From Holosporales bacterium (lineage in GTDB: Bacteria > Pseudomonadota > Alphaproteobacteria > RUG11792): 39,193 bases of DNA. Positions 10,660-20,308 of the stretch are shown here, piece after piece. A program made the position numbers and the translations under genes. Below the pieces are notes generated by a model. It saw nothing but the letters and a program-made list of their open reading frames with translations, searched no databases and was not told the DNA's origin. Every line of letters begins with the position of its first letter. Position 1 is the first letter of the stretch. The stretch spans positions 1 through 39,193 of the forward strand of contig JAITDA010000092.1 in assembly GCA_031282805.1 (NCBI GenBank), given 5' to 3'.

Positions 10660-11481
10660 ATGGGTTTGAAACACTACAAAGCGGTTACTCCTTCTCAAAG
10701 GCAGCTTGTCAACATTGATCGATCGGAGCTATGGAAAGGGAAGCCGTTCAAAAAATTAACAAAGGCTAAGATAAACAGAGCTGGTCGGAATAATCATGGA
10801 CATATTACGGTTTGGAATAGGGGAGGTGGGCACAAGCAGCGTTACAGGGTGGTTGATTATTTGCGTGATAAAAAAAATGTCGAAGCGATTGTGGAAAGAG
10901 TTGAATATGATCCGAATAGGAGCTCGTTTATCGCATTGGTTAAATATACTGATGGTGAGCGCAGGTATGTTATAGCTCCACTAAAATTGAAAGTTGGAGA
11001 TTCGATCGTTGCATCCGATAAGGCAGACATCAAGCCAGGTAACGCTATGTTACTGAAAAATATTCCGATTGGAACGGTCGTGCATAATGTAGAACTGAAA
11101 GTTGGCAAAGGTGCGCAATTAGCGAGAGCTGCTGGATCTTCAGTTCAAATAGTTGGACGCGATGGGGTGTACGTTATTTTGAGATTGCCTTCTGGGGAGC
11201 AGAGACTTGTGAGTAGTATGTGTTCTGCGACAATTGGCGCTGTTTCAAATCCAGATCATCAGAATAGGAGCTACGGAAAAGCAGGGAGAAATAGATGGTT
11301 GGGAAAAAGGCCGTGCGTGAGGGGAGTTGCGATGAATCCAATAGATCACCCACATGGTGGGGGTGAAGGAAAGACTTCTGGTGGAAGACATCCGGTTACT
11401 CCATGGGGAATTTCCACAAAAGGCAAAAAAACTCGTAGAAATAAGCGTACAACTCGGTATATAATATCTGGGCGTAAGTAA
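10660..11481 (+). CDS. rplB: 50S ribosomal protein L2
   Basis: Highly conserved 23S-binding protein needed for subunit association and the peptidyl transferase centre. The 273 aa show [20 protein letters not shown], the central motif [20 protein letters not shown] and [20 protein letters not shown], which includes the functionally important His. AGGAG lies just before the ATG, and only 1 nt separates it from rplW. Confidence 0.98.
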   Translation: MGLKHYKAVTPSQRQLVNIDRSELWKGKPFKKLTKAKINRAGRNNHGHITVWNRGGGHKQRYRVVDYLRDKKNVEAIVERVEYDPNRSSFIALVKYTDGERRYVIAPLKLKVGDSIVASDKADIKPGNAMLLKNIPIGTVVHNVELKVGKGAQLARAAGSSVQIVGRDGVYVILRLPSGEQRLVSSMCSATIGAVSNPDHQNRSYGKAGRNRWLGKRPCVRGVAMNPIDHPHGGGEGKTSGGRHPVTPWGISTKGKKTRRNKRTTRYIISGRK

Positions 11482-11491
11482 GGAGAGTTAA

Positions 11492-11767
11492 ATGCCGAGA
11501 TCAATTTGGAAGGGGCCTTTTTTCGATCGATTTCTTTTAAAGAAGGCGGAGGCGGTAAAGTCCTCTGGGCGTTCTGATGTCATTAAAATTTGGTCCAGGC
11601 GTTCGACTATTCTTCCACAATTTGTTGGCGTGACGTTTGGTGTTCACAATGGTAAGAAGTTCATACCAGTGTCTGTTTCGGAGAATATGGTCGGACACAA
11701 ATTCGGGGAATTTGCTCCGACGCGGACGTATTACGGTCATGGCGCTGACAAGAAAGTGAAGAAATAG
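11492..11767 (+). CDS. rpsS: 30S ribosomal protein S19
   Basis: Small-subunit head protein near the A-site finger bridge. The 91 aa read [20 protein letters not shown] at the start, then [20 protein letters not shown] and [20 protein letters not shown]. Length and motifs are standard. GGAGAG precedes the ATG. It lies 10 nt after rplB. Confidence 0.98.
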   Translation: MPRSIWKGPFFDRFLLKKAEAVKSSGRSDVIKIWSRRSTILPQFVGVTFGVHNGKKFIPVSVSENMVGHKFGEFAPTRTYYGHGADKKVKK

Positions 11768-11769
11768 GT

Positions 11770-12114
11770 ATGAGCGTTGGTACTGTTAAAGCTGTCTTAA
11801 AAAAGATTAGGGTCAGTCCGAGAAAACTCAATCTTGTTGCTGCTATGATTAGGGGGATGAAGGCAAAAAAGGCATTGGATGTATTGATATATTCGAAAAA
11901 AAGAATAGCGGACGATGTTAGAAAAACGTTGGCTTCCGCAGTTGCTAATGCAGAAAACAATAATGGTTTGAATTCTGATTTATTGGTTGTTAAGGAAGCG
12001 TATGTTGGATACAGCATTAAGTTGCGAAGGTTTCATCCAAGAGGCAGAGGTAGGGGAGGCGCTATAACGAAGCCGTTTAGTAACCTCACCATCGTTGTGT
12101 CAGAAGAGGTTTGA
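11770..12114 (+). CDS. rplV: 50S ribosomal protein L22
   Basis: Tunnel-lining protein. In the 114 aa I recognise [38 protein letters not shown] and the C-terminal beta-hairpin motif [20 protein letters not shown], where macrolide-resistance changes map in other bacteria. It begins 2 nt after rpsS. Confidence 0.97.
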   Translation: MSVGTVKAVLKKIRVSPRKLNLVAAMIRGMKAKKALDVLIYSKKRIADDVRKTLASAVANAENNNGLNSDLLVVKEAYVGYSIKLRRFHPRGRGRGGAITKPFSNLTIVVSEEV

Positions 12115-12122
12115 GTGGAGAT

Positions 12123-12779
12123 ATGGGACAAAAGGTAAATCCAGCTGGATTAAGATTGGGAATACTTAGAACCTGGGAATCGAGATGGTTTTCCGGTAAG
12201 AGTTATTCGGAATTGTTATTCAAAGACATAGAAATTAGAAGGTATATTCAAAAAAAATACAAGTCAGCTGGTGTGGCAAAGGTGGTGATTGAAAGACCCG
12301 CGAAGATGGCGTGTGTTGAAATTTATACCTCAAGGCCAGGTATGCTAATCGGAAAAGGTGGGGCAGATCTTGAAAAGCTTAAGTCTAAGTTGTCTAAAAT
12401 TGCAGGTATTGATGTTGCTGTCAATATAGTTGGTGTTAGGAAACCGGAGCTCGATGCTTATCTGATCGCAGAAGGTATTGCTCTTCAGATAGAAAAGCGA
12501 GTTTCGTATAGACGTGCCATGAAGAAAGCGATGCAATCGGCAATGAAACTTGGCGCTCTAGGAATAAGGGTGAATGTTTCTGGTAGGTTGAATGGAGCGG
12601 AGATCGCGAGGACGGAATGGTATAGAGAAGGGAGAGTGCCACTTCACACATTGCGTTCTGATGTTGATTTCAACATAGGGGTGGCGAAGACTACATACGG
12701 CACATGCGGAATTAAGGTTTGGGTATATAAGGGGGACTACGAAGTTGGAGACGTTCTGTCTAGGGATAAGAAAGTTTAA
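12123..12779 (+). CDS. rpsC: 30S ribosomal protein S3
   Basis: mRNA-entry-channel protein of the small subunit. It begins [20 protein letters not shown], the almost invariant S3 start, so I chose ATG 12123 (218 aa) over an in-frame TTG at 12111. The KH-domain motif [20 protein letters not shown] and the C-terminal [20 protein letters not shown] are present. GGAG is only 2 nt before the ATG; AGAGG lies further upstream. It is 8 nt after rplV. Confidence 0.97.
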   Translation: MGQKVNPAGLRLGILRTWESRWFSGKSYSELLFKDIEIRRYIQKKYKSAGVAKVVIERPAKMACVEIYTSRPGMLIGKGGADLEKLKSKLSKIAGIDVAVNIVGVRKPELDAYLIAEGIALQIEKRVSYRRAMKKAMQSAMKLGALGIRVNVSGRLNGAEIARTEWYREGRVPLHTLRSDVDFNIGVAKTTYGTCGIKVWVYKGDYEVGDVLSRDKKV

Positions 12780-12796
12780 TGTTGGAGTTGTGAACT

Positions 12797-13207
12797 ATGT
12801 TATTTCCTAAAAAGACGAAATTCAGGAAAGCGTTTAAGGGTAGAATAAAGGGGCATGCTTCAGCTGGAATTGAGGTGAGTTTCGGAAATTTCGGTTTGAA
12901 GGCGGTTGAACCAGCAAGGATAACAGCTAGGCAAATAGAGGCAGCTCGAAGGGCTATTTCTCGCAGTATAAAAAGAGCTGGGCGTATGTGGATTAGAATT
13001 TTTCCTGATATTCCGATATCTAAAAAACCTGCGGAAGTTCGCATGGGTAGTGGAAAAGGATCGCCGGAGTATTGGGCTTGTAGAGTTAGACCTGGGCGGG
13101 TAATGTTTGAATTGGATGGCGTTTCTGAAGAAGTTGCAAAAAATGCTTTCGAGTTGGCTGCTGCTAAGTTGCCGATTCACACGAAATTTGTTAAACGTAT
13201 TGTTTGA
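12797..13207 (+). CDS. rplP: 50S ribosomal protein L16
   Basis: Binds near the A-site tRNA elbow and central protuberance. The 136 aa begin [20 protein letters not shown] and include [40 protein letters not shown] and [15 protein letters not shown]. The gap of 60 nt to rpmC is the widest inside the S10 section and holds nothing I recognise. Confidence 0.97.
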   Translation: MLFPKKTKFRKAFKGRIKGHASAGIEVSFGNFGLKAVEPARITARQIEAARRAISRSIKRAGRMWIRIFPDIPISKKPAEVRMGSGKGSPEYWACRVRPGRVMFELDGVSEEVAKNAFELAAAKLPIHTKFVKRIV

Positions 13208-13267
13208 TGAATTATGGCTGGTGCTTTTGTGGAGTTGTTTAAATCGTGATGAGAAATATGGTGTGTT

Positions 13268-13462
13268 ATGAAGTTTGTTGACTTATTGAAGAAGGATTCT
13301 GATGAGCTTTGTCGCATGTGTGTGGATTTTAAGAGAGAATACATGAATTTGAGAATGTTGCAAAAAACGACTCAAGATCTGAAAACACACACCATTAAGC
13401 AGTGTAAGAGAAATATAGCTAGAGTAAAAACTCGTTTAACGCAGTTGAAAGATAGGACGTAG
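13268..13462 (+). CDS. rpmC: 50S ribosomal protein L29
   Basis: Small two-helix protein by the tunnel exit next to L23. The 64 aa are divergent, but the family pattern is visible: a leucine/acidic N-terminus (VDLLKKDSDELCRMCVDFKR), a middle MNLRMLQKTTQDL, and an arginine-rich helix KRNIARVKTRLTQLKDRT. Its place between rplP and rpsQ settles the call. Confidence 0.93.
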   Translation: MKFVDLLKKDSDELCRMCVDFKREYMNLRMLQKTTQDLKTHTIKQCKRNIARVKTRLTQLKDRT

Positions 13463-13472
13463 GAGATAGGAT

Positions 13473-13718
13473 ATGCCGCGCAGAGTATTACATGGTGTAG
13501 TTGTGAGCAGTAAATGTGATAAGACTGTACACGTAAAGGTTGAAAAACGTGTAATGCATCCAATATATAAGAAATACGTTAAGCTTCACAAGAAGTATGC
13601 TGTTCATGATGAATGCAACGGGTGCAAAGTTGGTGATTCGGTGAAAATTATAGAATCAAAACCTATTTCAAAGACTAAGAAATGGGAAATTTGTACGAAT
13701 GTGAAGGAGGGAGCGTAA
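13473..13718 (+). CDS. rpsQ: 30S ribosomal protein S17
   Basis: OB-fold 16S-binding protein. The 81 aa show [40 protein letters not shown] and [20 protein letters not shown], all family signatures. The ribosome site is AGGAGATAGG. Its stop abuts the rplN start with no gap. Confidence 0.97.
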   Translation: MPRRVLHGVVVSSKCDKTVHVKVEKRVMHPIYKKYVKLHKKYAVHDECNGCKVGDSVKIIESKPISKTKKWEICTNVKEGA

Positions 13719-14087
13719 ATGATTCAGGCAGAATCTAGGATGAGTGTTGCTGATAATTCAGGTGCGAAGGAAGTTTTGTGCATTAAGGTTCTTGGCGGTT
13801 CCAAGAGAAGATATGCAGGAGTTGGGGACGTTATAGTTGTTACAATAAAGGATGCGATTCCTCGAGGAAAAGTTAAAAAGGGGGATATCCACAAGGCAGT
13901 GATAGTGAGGACCAAGCATCCGGTAAGAAGAGCGGACGGGATGCAGATATCGTTTGATAGGAACGCTGTTGTTTTAATCGATAAGCAAGGGGAGCCAATA
14001 GGAAGTCGAATATTTGGACCTGTTACCAGAGAATTAAGAGGAGCTGGTTATATGAAAATTATCTCGTTAGCGCCGGAGGTTATATAG
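13719..14087 (+). CDS. rplN: 50S ribosomal protein L14
   Basis: Subunit-interface protein; also the target of the silencing factor RsfS in other bacteria. The 122 aa begin [20 protein letters not shown] and contain [20 protein letters not shown] and [19 protein letters not shown] lies 6 nt before the ATG, inside the end of rpsQ. Confidence 0.98.
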   Translation: MIQAESRMSVADNSGAKEVLCIKVLGGSKRRYAGVGDVIVVTIKDAIPRGKVKKGDIHKAVIVRTKHPVRRADGMQISFDRNAVVLIDKQGEPIGSRIFGPVTRELRGAGYMKIISLAPEVI

Positions 14088-14088
14088 C

Positions 14089-14409
14089 ATGATGCAACCG
14101 AAGTTTAAGATTAAGAAAGGGGACAGGGTTCAGGTCGTTACAGGTAAGGATAAGGGGAAGAAAGGCGTGGTAAAGCGTGTTTTTCTTGACGAAGCTAAGG
14201 TGATTGTCGAAAATGTTAGAGTAGTTGTCAGAAACGTTAAGCCTGATTATAAACATCCGCAAGGATCGTTCACAAAAGAGTTGCCGATTGCGATTTCCAA
14301 TGTATCATTGGTTGATCCGTCAACCGATGGGCCGGCAAAGGTTGGTTACAAGATGGATGACAATGGGAAAAAGGTCCGCTATTTTAAAAAGTCTGGAGCC
14401 GTTTTGTAG
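14089..14409 (+). CDS. rplX: 50S ribosomal protein L24
   Basis: Assembly-initiator protein of the large subunit. The KOW motif is clear: KKGDRVQVVTGKDKGKKGVV, followed by VENVRVVVRNVKPDYKHPQG. The 106 aa end in KKVRYFKKSGAVL, as expected. Tandem ATGs at 14089 and 14092 are both possible starts. It starts 1 nt after rplN. Confidence 0.97.
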   Translation: MMQPKFKIKKGDRVQVVTGKDKGKKGVVKRVFLDEAKVIVENVRVVVRNVKPDYKHPQGSFTKELPIAISNVSLVDPSTDGPAKVGYKMDDNGKKVRYFKKSGAVL

Positions 14410-14421
14410 GTAAAGAGTGGT

Positions 14422-14961
14422 ATGAGTTATTCAAAAAGTAAATATTTTTCGGAAATAAGGCCAGCTTTGAAAAACGAGCTTGGTATTCGGAATGATTTTA
14501 TGCTTCCAAGGTTGGACAAGATTGTCCTTAATTGTACGTCATCTGAAGCTGTACAGGACGGAAAGGTTATCAAAACTATTCTTGACGAATTAATGGCCAT
14601 TGCAGGGCAAAGGCCTGTCATTACAACAGCGAAGAAGTCAATTGCTGGATTTAAATTGCGTGAAGGAGTAAAACTTGGTGTGAAGGTTACATTGCGTAAG
14701 GATAAAATGTACGAATTCATAGATAGATTAATATACATAGCGCTCCCAAAGGTTAGGGATTTTAGAGGAATATCTAGCAGAAGCTTCGACGGTCAAGGCA
14801 ATTTTTCAATGGGGATAAAAGAGCAAATTGTTTTTCCGGAGATTAATTATGACAAGCTTGATAAGGTGAGGGGTTTTGACATTACGATATGTACAACAGC
14901 GCGGGATGACGCAACTGCGTTAGCTTTGCTCAAAGCGTTTAAGTTTCCGTTTACAAGTTAG
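14422..14961 (+). CDS. rplE: 50S ribosomal protein L5
   Basis: 5S rRNA-binding protein of the central protuberance that contacts P-site tRNA. In the 179 aa are [40 protein letters not shown] and the C-terminal [20 protein letters not shown]. Length is normal. The gap to rplX is 12 nt. Confidence 0.98.
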   Translation: MSYSKSKYFSEIRPALKNELGIRNDFMLPRLDKIVLNCTSSEAVQDGKVIKTILDELMAIAGQRPVITTAKKSIAGFKLREGVKLGVKVTLRKDKMYEFIDRLIYIALPKVRDFRGISSRSFDGQGNFSMGIKEQIVFPEINYDKLDKVRGFDITICTTARDDATALALLKAFKFPFTS

Positions 14962-14975
14962 ATTAAGGGATTGAT

Positions 14976-15281
14976 ATGGCAAAAAAGAGTTCAGTGGAAA
15001 ACAATGGTAGAAGAAAAAGAATGGTTGAAAACAGGAAAACAACTAGGTTGTCGCTGAAGAAGGCTATAATGAACAAGGAAACGAAATTTGAAGATAGGAT
15101 AGCCATGGTTCATAGGTTGGCTGAAATGCCGAGGAATTCCTCTTGTGTTAGGGTGCGGAATAGATGCGTACTTACAGGAAGACCAAGGGGATTTTACAGA
15201 AAGTTTGGGATGTCGAGAATAGCACTGAGAGAACTCGCATCAGCTGGGTTTCTCCCCGGCGTAATAAAAGCAAGTTGGTAG
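14976..15281 (+). CDS. rpsN: 30S ribosomal protein S14 (zinc-free type)
   Basis: Small-subunit head protein. The 101-aa length and the absence of CxxC pairs show the long, zinc-independent form. Motifs are [40 protein letters not shown] and a terminal GVIKASW. It sits between rplE and rpsH as usual. Confidence 0.97.
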   Translation: MAKKSSVENNGRRKRMVENRKTTRLSLKKAIMNKETKFEDRIAMVHRLAEMPRNSSCVRVRNRCVLTGRPRGFYRKFGMSRIALRELASAGFLPGVIKASW

Positions 15282-15287
15282 GTAAGT

Positions 15288-15689
15288 ATGAGTATTGTAG
15301 ATCCAATTAGTGATTTAATTACAAGAATTAGGAACGCGCAGATGGCGAACAAAAAGGTTGTAGATTCTCCGATGTCTAAGCATAGAGAAGCGGTAGTGAA
15401 AGTTCTTTTAAACGAGGGATATATAAGGGGATATTCCGTTGCTAATGGTGAGAAGACTGGGCATAAAATCCTTAAAATAGAGCTCAAATACTTCGAAGGC
15501 CAGCCAGTTATAGCTGAGATTAGTATGGTGTCCAAGCCTGGTAGAAGGGTTTATTCTTCAATTAAAGATCTTTCTTTGATTAAGAACGGCCTTGGAATTA
15601 ATATAGTTTCTACGAATAAGGGAGTTATGTCTGATACAGAGGCCAGAAGGCAATCACTTGGTGGTGAGGTTCTATGTTCTGTTTTCTAG
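15288..15689 (+). CDS. rpsH: 30S ribosomal protein S8
   Basis: 16S central-domain protein; in E. coli also the repressor of the spc operon. The 133 aa include MSIVDPISDLITRIRNAQMA, SKPGRRVYSS, and NIVSTNKGVMSDTEARRQSL with the C-terminal GGEVLCSVF. It starts 6 nt after rpsN. Confidence 0.98.
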   Translation: MSIVDPISDLITRIRNAQMANKKVVDSPMSKHREAVVKVLLNEGYIRGYSVANGEKTGHKILKIELKYFEGQPVIAEISMVSKPGRRVYSSIKDLSLIKNGLGINIVSTNKGVMSDTEARRQSLGGEVLCSVF

Positions 15690-15701
15690 GGAGAAAGTGA
15701 T

Positions 15702-16235
15702 ATGTCGCGCGTCGGTAAGCACAGAGTCGTTGTTCCGGTTGGTGTTGTTGTTACATGTGTGGAAAATACTCTAACGATAAAAAAAGGAGCCCTCGAAAGG
15801 ATTTATGATGTGCCACGTTGTATAAAAGTGGAAGCATCGAATGATGGGATATTGTTCACGCCTTTGAATCAAGAGAGACTGACCCGTTCAATGTGGGGAA
15901 CGTCACAAAGGAACGTAAGTAACATAATCGAAGGTTTTGACAAGGGATTTAAGGTAGAATTAGAAATGGTTGGTGTTGGATACAAAGCGTCGGTTAATGG
16001 TAGTAAATTGGTTATGCAACTTGGTTTTAGTCATGATATAGAGTTTGAGATTCCAGAAGGTATCACCATTGTGTGTTCGAAACCAACGTCAATTACTGTT
16101 AGTGGGCCGTGTAAAAAACAAGTAGGAGAGGTGGCTGTTTTTTTGAGGAGCTACAGGAAACCTGAGCCATATAAAGGGAAGGGAGTTGTAAGGGCTGGCG
16201 AGTTCGTGTATAGAAAAGAGGGGAAGAAAAAGTAA
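15702..16235 (+). CDS. rplF: 50S ribosomal protein L6
   Basis: Protein near the sarcin-ricin loop and factor-binding site. The 177 aa show MSRVGKHRVVVPVGV, VGVGYKASVNGSKLVMQLGF and the C-terminal RKPEPYKGKGVVRAGEFVYR. GGGAGAAAG precedes the ATG. It ends 1 nt before rplR. Confidence 0.97.
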   Translation: MSRVGKHRVVVPVGVVVTCVENTLTIKKGALERIYDVPRCIKVEASNDGILFTPLNQERLTRSMWGTSQRNVSNIIEGFDKGFKVELEMVGVGYKASVNGSKLVMQLGFSHDIEFEIPEGITIVCSKPTSITVSGPCKKQVGEVAVFLRSYRKPEPYKGKGVVRAGEFVYRKEGKKK

Positions 16236-16236
16236 A

Positions 16237-16599
16237 ATGAAAACACCAGTTCAATTGCGTCAAATTCGCAAATCAAGACAGCGTTTCAAACTTGTTAATA
16301 TGTCCAAAGGGCGGTGTAGATTGTTGGTTCACAGATCTAATAACCACATTTATGCACAGATACTAGATGAGTCAGGAAATAGTACGGTTATGAGCGTTTC
16401 CACGTTATCGAAGAACGTTAGAGGTGCGATAAAAAATGGAGGAAACAAAGCAGCTGCAGCGCATGTGGGGAAAGAGATTGCGCTCATGGCCAAGAAGAGG
16501 GGCATATCAACAGTTGTTTTTGATAGATCCGGTTTTCTATATCATGGAAGAGTGAAGATTCTCGCTGATAGCGCGAGAGAAAATGGGCTAGATTTTTAA
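16237..16599 (+). CDS. rplR: 50S ribosomal protein L18
   Basis: 5S rRNA-binding protein. In 120 aa: RLLVHRSNNHIYAQILDESG, the Ala/Gly-rich helix GNKAAAAHVGKEIALMAKKR and VVFDRSGFLYHGRVKILADS. Length and context are standard. Confidence 0.97.
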   Translation: MKTPVQLRQIRKSRQRFKLVNMSKGRCRLLVHRSNNHIYAQILDESGNSTVMSVSTLSKNVRGAIKNGGNKAAAAHVGKEIALMAKKRGISTVVFDRSGFLYHGRVKILADSARENGLDF

Positions 16600-16608
16600 G
16601 GTATAAGA

Positions 16609-17187
16609 ATGGCAAAAGCGAATGAAAATAAGGGGCGAGATGGTGACACTCAAGAACAACTGATTGAAAAATTGGTTAGTGTCAGGAGAGTCACCAAGGT
16701 TGTTAAAGGTGGGAAGAACATGCGTTTTTCAGCCTTGGTTGTTGTTGGTGATGGTAAAGGAAGAGTTGGATACGCATCCGCAAAAGCGAGAGAAGTTCCC
16801 GATGCTGTGAAAAAAGCAGGGGAAAAAGCAAAGAGGTCTATGATGAGAGTTTCACTGAGAGAAGGGAGAACAATTCGTCATGATGTTTCTGCCCGAGTTG
16901 GAGCTGGCCTTGTTTTTCTGAGAACCGCTCCAGCAGGTACTGGTGTCATTGCCGGTGGGCCGATGAGAGCAGTATTTGAAGCGTTGGGTGTACAGGACAT
17001 AGTGAGTAAATCGGTTGGTTCTGGAAATTATCACAATATGGTGCGGGCGACATTTGATGCCCTGCGCGGAATTCTTCCCCCAAAACAAGTGGCAGCAAAA
17101 CTCGGAAAAAAATTGACTGATATTCTCGAAAGACGATATATTGGTCAAAAGGGTGTTTCCGCTAAAGATGGCGCAGTGCAAGATTGA
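16609..17187 (+). CDS. rpsE: 30S ribosomal protein S5
   Basis: Accuracy-related protein at the mRNA entry. The 192 aa contain [40 protein letters not shown] and the C-terminal-domain run [20 protein letters not shown]. It is slightly longer than E. coli S5 because of N- and C-terminal extensions, as in many alphaproteobacteria. Confidence 0.98.
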   Translation: MAKANENKGRDGDTQEQLIEKLVSVRRVTKVVKGGKNMRFSALVVVGDGKGRVGYASAKAREVPDAVKKAGEKAKRSMMRVSLREGRTIRHDVSARVGAGLVFLRTAPAGTGVIAGGPMRAVFEALGVQDIVSKSVGSGNYHNMVRATFDALRGILPPKQVAAKLGKKLTDILERRYIGQKGVSAKDGAVQD

Positions 17188-17197
17188 TGAGTGAGTG

Positions 17198-17386
17198 ATG
17201 GCAGAAAAAATTGGAAAGATCAAAGTGAAACAGATTGGAAGCCCAATAAGACGAGATAGGAAGCAAGGGTTGCACCTTAGGGCGCTTGGTCTCAAAAAAA
17301 TTGGCTCGGAACGGGAATTGATTGCAAGTAACTCAATTTTGCAGTTAATTGAGAAGGTTCGTCATATGATTAAGGTTATATCGTGA
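17198..17386 (+). CDS. rpmD: 50S ribosomal protein L30
   Basis: Small large-subunit protein. The 62 aa read MAEKIGKIKVKQIGSPIRRD, then RKQGLHLRALGLKKIGSE, the L30 core. I chose ATG 17198; a GTG directly before it at 17195 adds one residue. It lies 10 nt after rpsE and 13 nt before rplO. Confidence 0.95.
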   Translation: MAEKIGKIKVKQIGSPIRRDRKQGLHLRALGLKKIGSERELIASNSILQLIEKVRHMIKVIS

Positions 17387-17399
17387 GGTTAAAATTAGT

Positions 17400-17867
17400 A
17401 TGAGCGGCGGTCTTAAGTTGAATGACATTCGTGACAACATTGGAGCTAGGCGGAAGTCGAAGCTTCTCGGTCGTGGTATTGGTTCTGGACTTGGAAAAAC
17501 AGCAGGAAGAGGCGGCAAAGGGCAGACTGCCCGTTCTGGCGTGCGCCTGAACGGTTTTGAAGGTGGACAAACGCCGATCTATAGGAGGCTTCCAAAGCGA
17601 GGGTTCGTCAATATCCACAGAGCAAAGATGTACGAATTGGATTTTTTTAAAATTGCGAATCTTTTGAAGAATGATCTCATTAAGAAAGATGGAGTGATTA
17701 ACAAAGAGTTTTTGATGAAAATTGGGTATATGTCGAAGTCGGCCGATGGTATATCACTGATTGCGAATGGAAAAATAGATTTTCCGGTGAAGCTTTTTGT
17801 CACAAGAGCAAGCGCCAAAGCAAAGGAGATGCTTGAAAATGCCGGTGGAACATTGACGATAGAATAG
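17400..17867 (+). CDS. rplO: 50S ribosomal protein L15
   Basis: Late-assembly large-subunit protein. The N-terminal glycine-rich tail GRGIGSGLGKTAGRGGKGQT is followed by GGQTPIYRRLPKRGF, and the C-terminal globular part by FVTRASAKAKEMLENAGGT. The 155 aa are normal. secY follows 8 nt later. Confidence 0.97.
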   Translation: MSGGLKLNDIRDNIGARRKSKLLGRGIGSGLGKTAGRGGKGQTARSGVRLNGFEGGQTPIYRRLPKRGFVNIHRAKMYELDFFKIANLLKNDLIKKDGVINKEFLMKIGYMSKSADGISLIANGKIDFPVKLFVTRASAKAKEMLENAGGTLTIE

Positions 17868-17875
17868 GGCAATTC

Positions 17876-19216
17876 ATGGCTTCTCCCATAGAACAACTTG
17901 CGAAAAATTTCAGCTTCTCTTCTTTCAAAAAAGCGGAAGATTTGAAGAAGCGCATATGGTTCACGGTTTTTATACTGATTGTTTATAGGTTTGGGACGTA
18001 TATCCCGTTGCCAAACATAAATCCAGCGGTGGTTTCTGAGTTTACAAGGAATCATGCCGGTGGGTTATTTGGTGTTTTGGATATGTTTTCTGGAGGGGCA
18101 ATTGGGCGTATGACTGTGTTTTCACTGAACATCATGCCATACATTTCTGCAAGTATTATAGTGCAACTCCTAACATCTATGTCTCCGCAGTTGGAGGCTT
18201 TAAAAAAAGAAGGGGAACCAGGTCGAAGGAAGATTAACCAGTATACAAGGTATGGTACTGTGGCGTTGGCACTACTTCAGGGGTATGGGATAGCCGTCGG
18301 GCTGGAACGTATGATGGGAAACTCAGGTTGCGCTGTATTAGATCCAGGTTTGTTATTTAGATTTACGACGATGATATCGTTGACAGGTGGTACATTGTTT
18401 ATAATGTGGCTTGGTGAGCAAATATCTTCAAGAGGAATTGGAAACGGATCCTCGATTATAATATATTCCGGCATTGTCGCAAATTTACCGGCGGCCCTAT
18501 TTAATGCATTTGCCATGGGTAAACAAGGCGCTATATCGATTACAGCTTTGCTTGCTCTTCTCGTGATGGTTGTAGCCGTTATAGCATTTATCGTTTTTAT
18601 GGAAAAAGCCAACAGGCGTATTCCGATTCAATATCCAAAACGGCAGGTAATGGTCAATATGCCGGCGCAACAGCATGGGACGCATCTTCCATTAAAGCTG
18701 AACAATGCAGGTGTTATCCCGCCGATATTTGCTTCTTCCATACTGTTATTACCGATGACTATAGCTGGCTTTGGAACAGTCGAGCCGGATTCTGTTTTAG
18801 GACGGATTTCTCATATTTTTAGCCACGGGCAGCCGCTGTATATGTTTTGTTTTGTTGCTGCCATAATATTTTTCGCTTTTTTCTACACAGCTATCATGTT
18901 TAATCCAAAGGATACAGCGGATAATTTGAAAAAATCTGGGAGTTATATTCCTGGAATTAGACCAGGAGATTTAACGGCAGATTATATTGATGTAATTTTG
19001 ACCAGACTCACGCTCATTGGAGCGATATATTTATGTTTGATATGCATATTGCCTGAGATTTTGTTATCGCAGGTTTCTTTACCTTTTTATTTCGGCGGGA
19101 CAAGCCTCTTGATTGTTGTTAATGTATCTATTGATACTGTCGGTCAATTTCAATCCCACATGATAGCTCAACAGTATGAAAAATTATTTAAAAGAAGCAA
19201 AATGAGGGGAATGTAA
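17876..19216 (+). CDS. secY: Protein translocase subunit SecY
   Basis: Central channel of the Sec translocon, inner membrane, about ten transmembrane helices in 446 aa. Recognisable parts: KKRIWFTVFILIVYRFGTYI (first helix), the plug region with FGVLDMFSGGAIGRMTVFSL, NIMPYISASIIVQLLTS, the SRGIGNGSSIIIYSGIV segment, and the ribosome/SecA-contacting loop VMVNMPAQQHGTHLPLKLN. The C-terminus GQFQSHMIAQQYEKLFKRSK is typical. It lies between rplO and adk. Confidence 0.98.
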   Translation: MASPIEQLAKNFSFSSFKKAEDLKKRIWFTVFILIVYRFGTYIPLPNINPAVVSEFTRNHAGGLFGVLDMFSGGAIGRMTVFSLNIMPYISASIIVQLLTSMSPQLEALKKEGEPGRRKINQYTRYGTVALALLQGYGIAVGLERMMGNSGCAVLDPGLLFRFTTMISLTGGTLFIMWLGEQISSRGIGNGSSIIIYSGIVANLPAALFNAFAMGKQGAISITALLALLVMVVAVIAFIVFMEKANRRIPIQYPKRQVMVNMPAQQHGTHLPLKLNNAGVIPPIFASSILLLPMTIAGFGTVEPDSVLGRISHIFSHGQPLYMFCFVAAIIFFAFFYTAIMFNPKDTADNLKKSGSYIPGIRPGDLTADYIDVILTRLTLIGAIYLCLICILPEILLSQVSLPFYFGGTSLLIVVNVSIDTVGQFQSHMIAQQYEKLFKRSKMRGM

Positions 19217-19220
19217 TTTT

Positions 19221-19910
19221 ATGGAAAATGTGTCAATTGGAAAATGGGGCGTTTTGCTTGGTGTACCAGGGAGTGGAAAAGGAACGTTGGCGGAGTACCT
19301 TTCTTCAAGCAAAGGGTTTATTGTTATCGCAGTTGGCGAGATATTGAGGCGTAATAAGCTAAAAAAGATCGCATCAAGTGGATGTACGATAGGTGAAATA
19401 ATAGATAGCGGAGCTCTATTGCCTGATGAGGTTGTGCTGGATTACATAAAGTATGAACTCAACGAAGTTGATTCTGTTACGTCGAAAAATGTATTATTTG
19501 ATGGGTTTCCGAGGACGGTTGGACAGGCAAAAGTCCTTGCTGACATTGCAATGACGTTTGGTAAGGAGATAGGTTACGTTTTAAACTTTTCCGTTGATCA
19601 AAAAATCATAGTCAAGAGAGTTCTCGGTAGATATAAATGTTCTAAGTGTGGTAGGATGTACAACAATTTTTTTCTAAATCCGAGAAAAAATGGGGTTTGT
19701 GATGTTTGTGGAAGCGTGGAGTTTGACAGAAGAGTTGATGACAACGAAGAGTCTTTGAATAGGAGGCTTTCTGAATATCACAGAGAGACTGTGCCTCTGA
19801 TTGATTTTTATTCACAGGCTGGTACATTAAAAAATATAGATGCTGGTGCGGATATTAAAAGTGTCAGAAATTCCGTTTTGAAAAGTTTGGGTTTGGACAT
19901 AGGAGAATAG
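19221..19910 (+). CDS. adk: Adenylate kinase (zinc LID type)
   Basis: Interconverts ATP + AMP and 2 ADP in the cytoplasm. P-loop GVPGSGKGT is at residues 14-22, the AMP-site strand VLFDGFPRT with the following Gln is intact, and the LID contains CSKC...CDVC, so it should bind zinc. The C-terminal part RRLSEYHRETVPLIDFY is normal. Odd point: the nearly universal TGD of the AMP-binding helix (usually STGDMLR) reads AVGEILR at residues 37-43, so the Thr is Val. A short N-terminal extension of about seven residues precedes the first strand. It starts 4 nt after secY, and rpsM follows after 3 nt. Confidence 0.94.
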   Translation: MENVSIGKWGVLLGVPGSGKGTLAEYLSSSKGFIVIAVGEILRRNKLKKIASSGCTIGEIIDSGALLPDEVVLDYIKYELNEVDSVTSKNVLFDGFPRTVGQAKVLADIAMTFGKEIGYVLNFSVDQKIIVKRVLGRYKCSKCGRMYNNFFLNPRKNGVCDVCGSVEFDRRVDDNEESLNRRLSEYHRETVPLIDFYSQAGTLKNIDAGADIKSVRNSVLKSLGLDIGE

Positions 19911-19913
19911 ATA

Positions 19914-20291
19914 GTGGCTCGTATTGCTGGGGTTAATATCCCTACACAAAAGAAGGTGATCGTCGGTTTGACGTATATTTTTGGTATAGGTAAGTACAAT
20001 GCTGAATGTATTATGAGGAAAGCCGGAATTGCTGAGAGCAAAAGGGTTTTTGATTTGACCGATGCTGAAATTTTGAAGATAAGGGAGCTAATAGATAGCG
20101 ATTATAAAGTAGAGGGAGATTTGAGACGTGAGATATCTATGAACATCAAGAGAATTACTGATCTCGGATGCTATCGTGGTCTCCGTCACAGGAAGGGTTT
20201 ACCTGTAAGAGGGCAGAGAACTCATACCAATGCAAGGACGAGAAAAGGGAAGGCGATTCCGATTGCCGGTAAAAAGATAGCAACTAGATAA
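19914..20291 (+). CDS. rpsM: 30S ribosomal protein S13
   Basis: Head protein contacting P-site tRNA and intersubunit bridges. The 125 aa begin [20 protein letters not shown] and end in the basic tail [20 protein letters not shown]. The start is GTG at 19914 with AGGAG 8 nt upstream. S13 invariably begins (M)ARIAG, so this start is secure. Confidence 0.98.
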   Translation: MARIAGVNIPTQKKVIVGLTYIFGIGKYNAECIMRKAGIAESKRVFDLTDAEILKIRELIDSDYKVEGDLRREISMNIKRITDLGCYRGLRHRKGLPVRGQRTHTNARTRKGKAIPIAGKKIATR

Positions 20292-20308
20292 TTTGAGGTA
20301 CGAAATTT

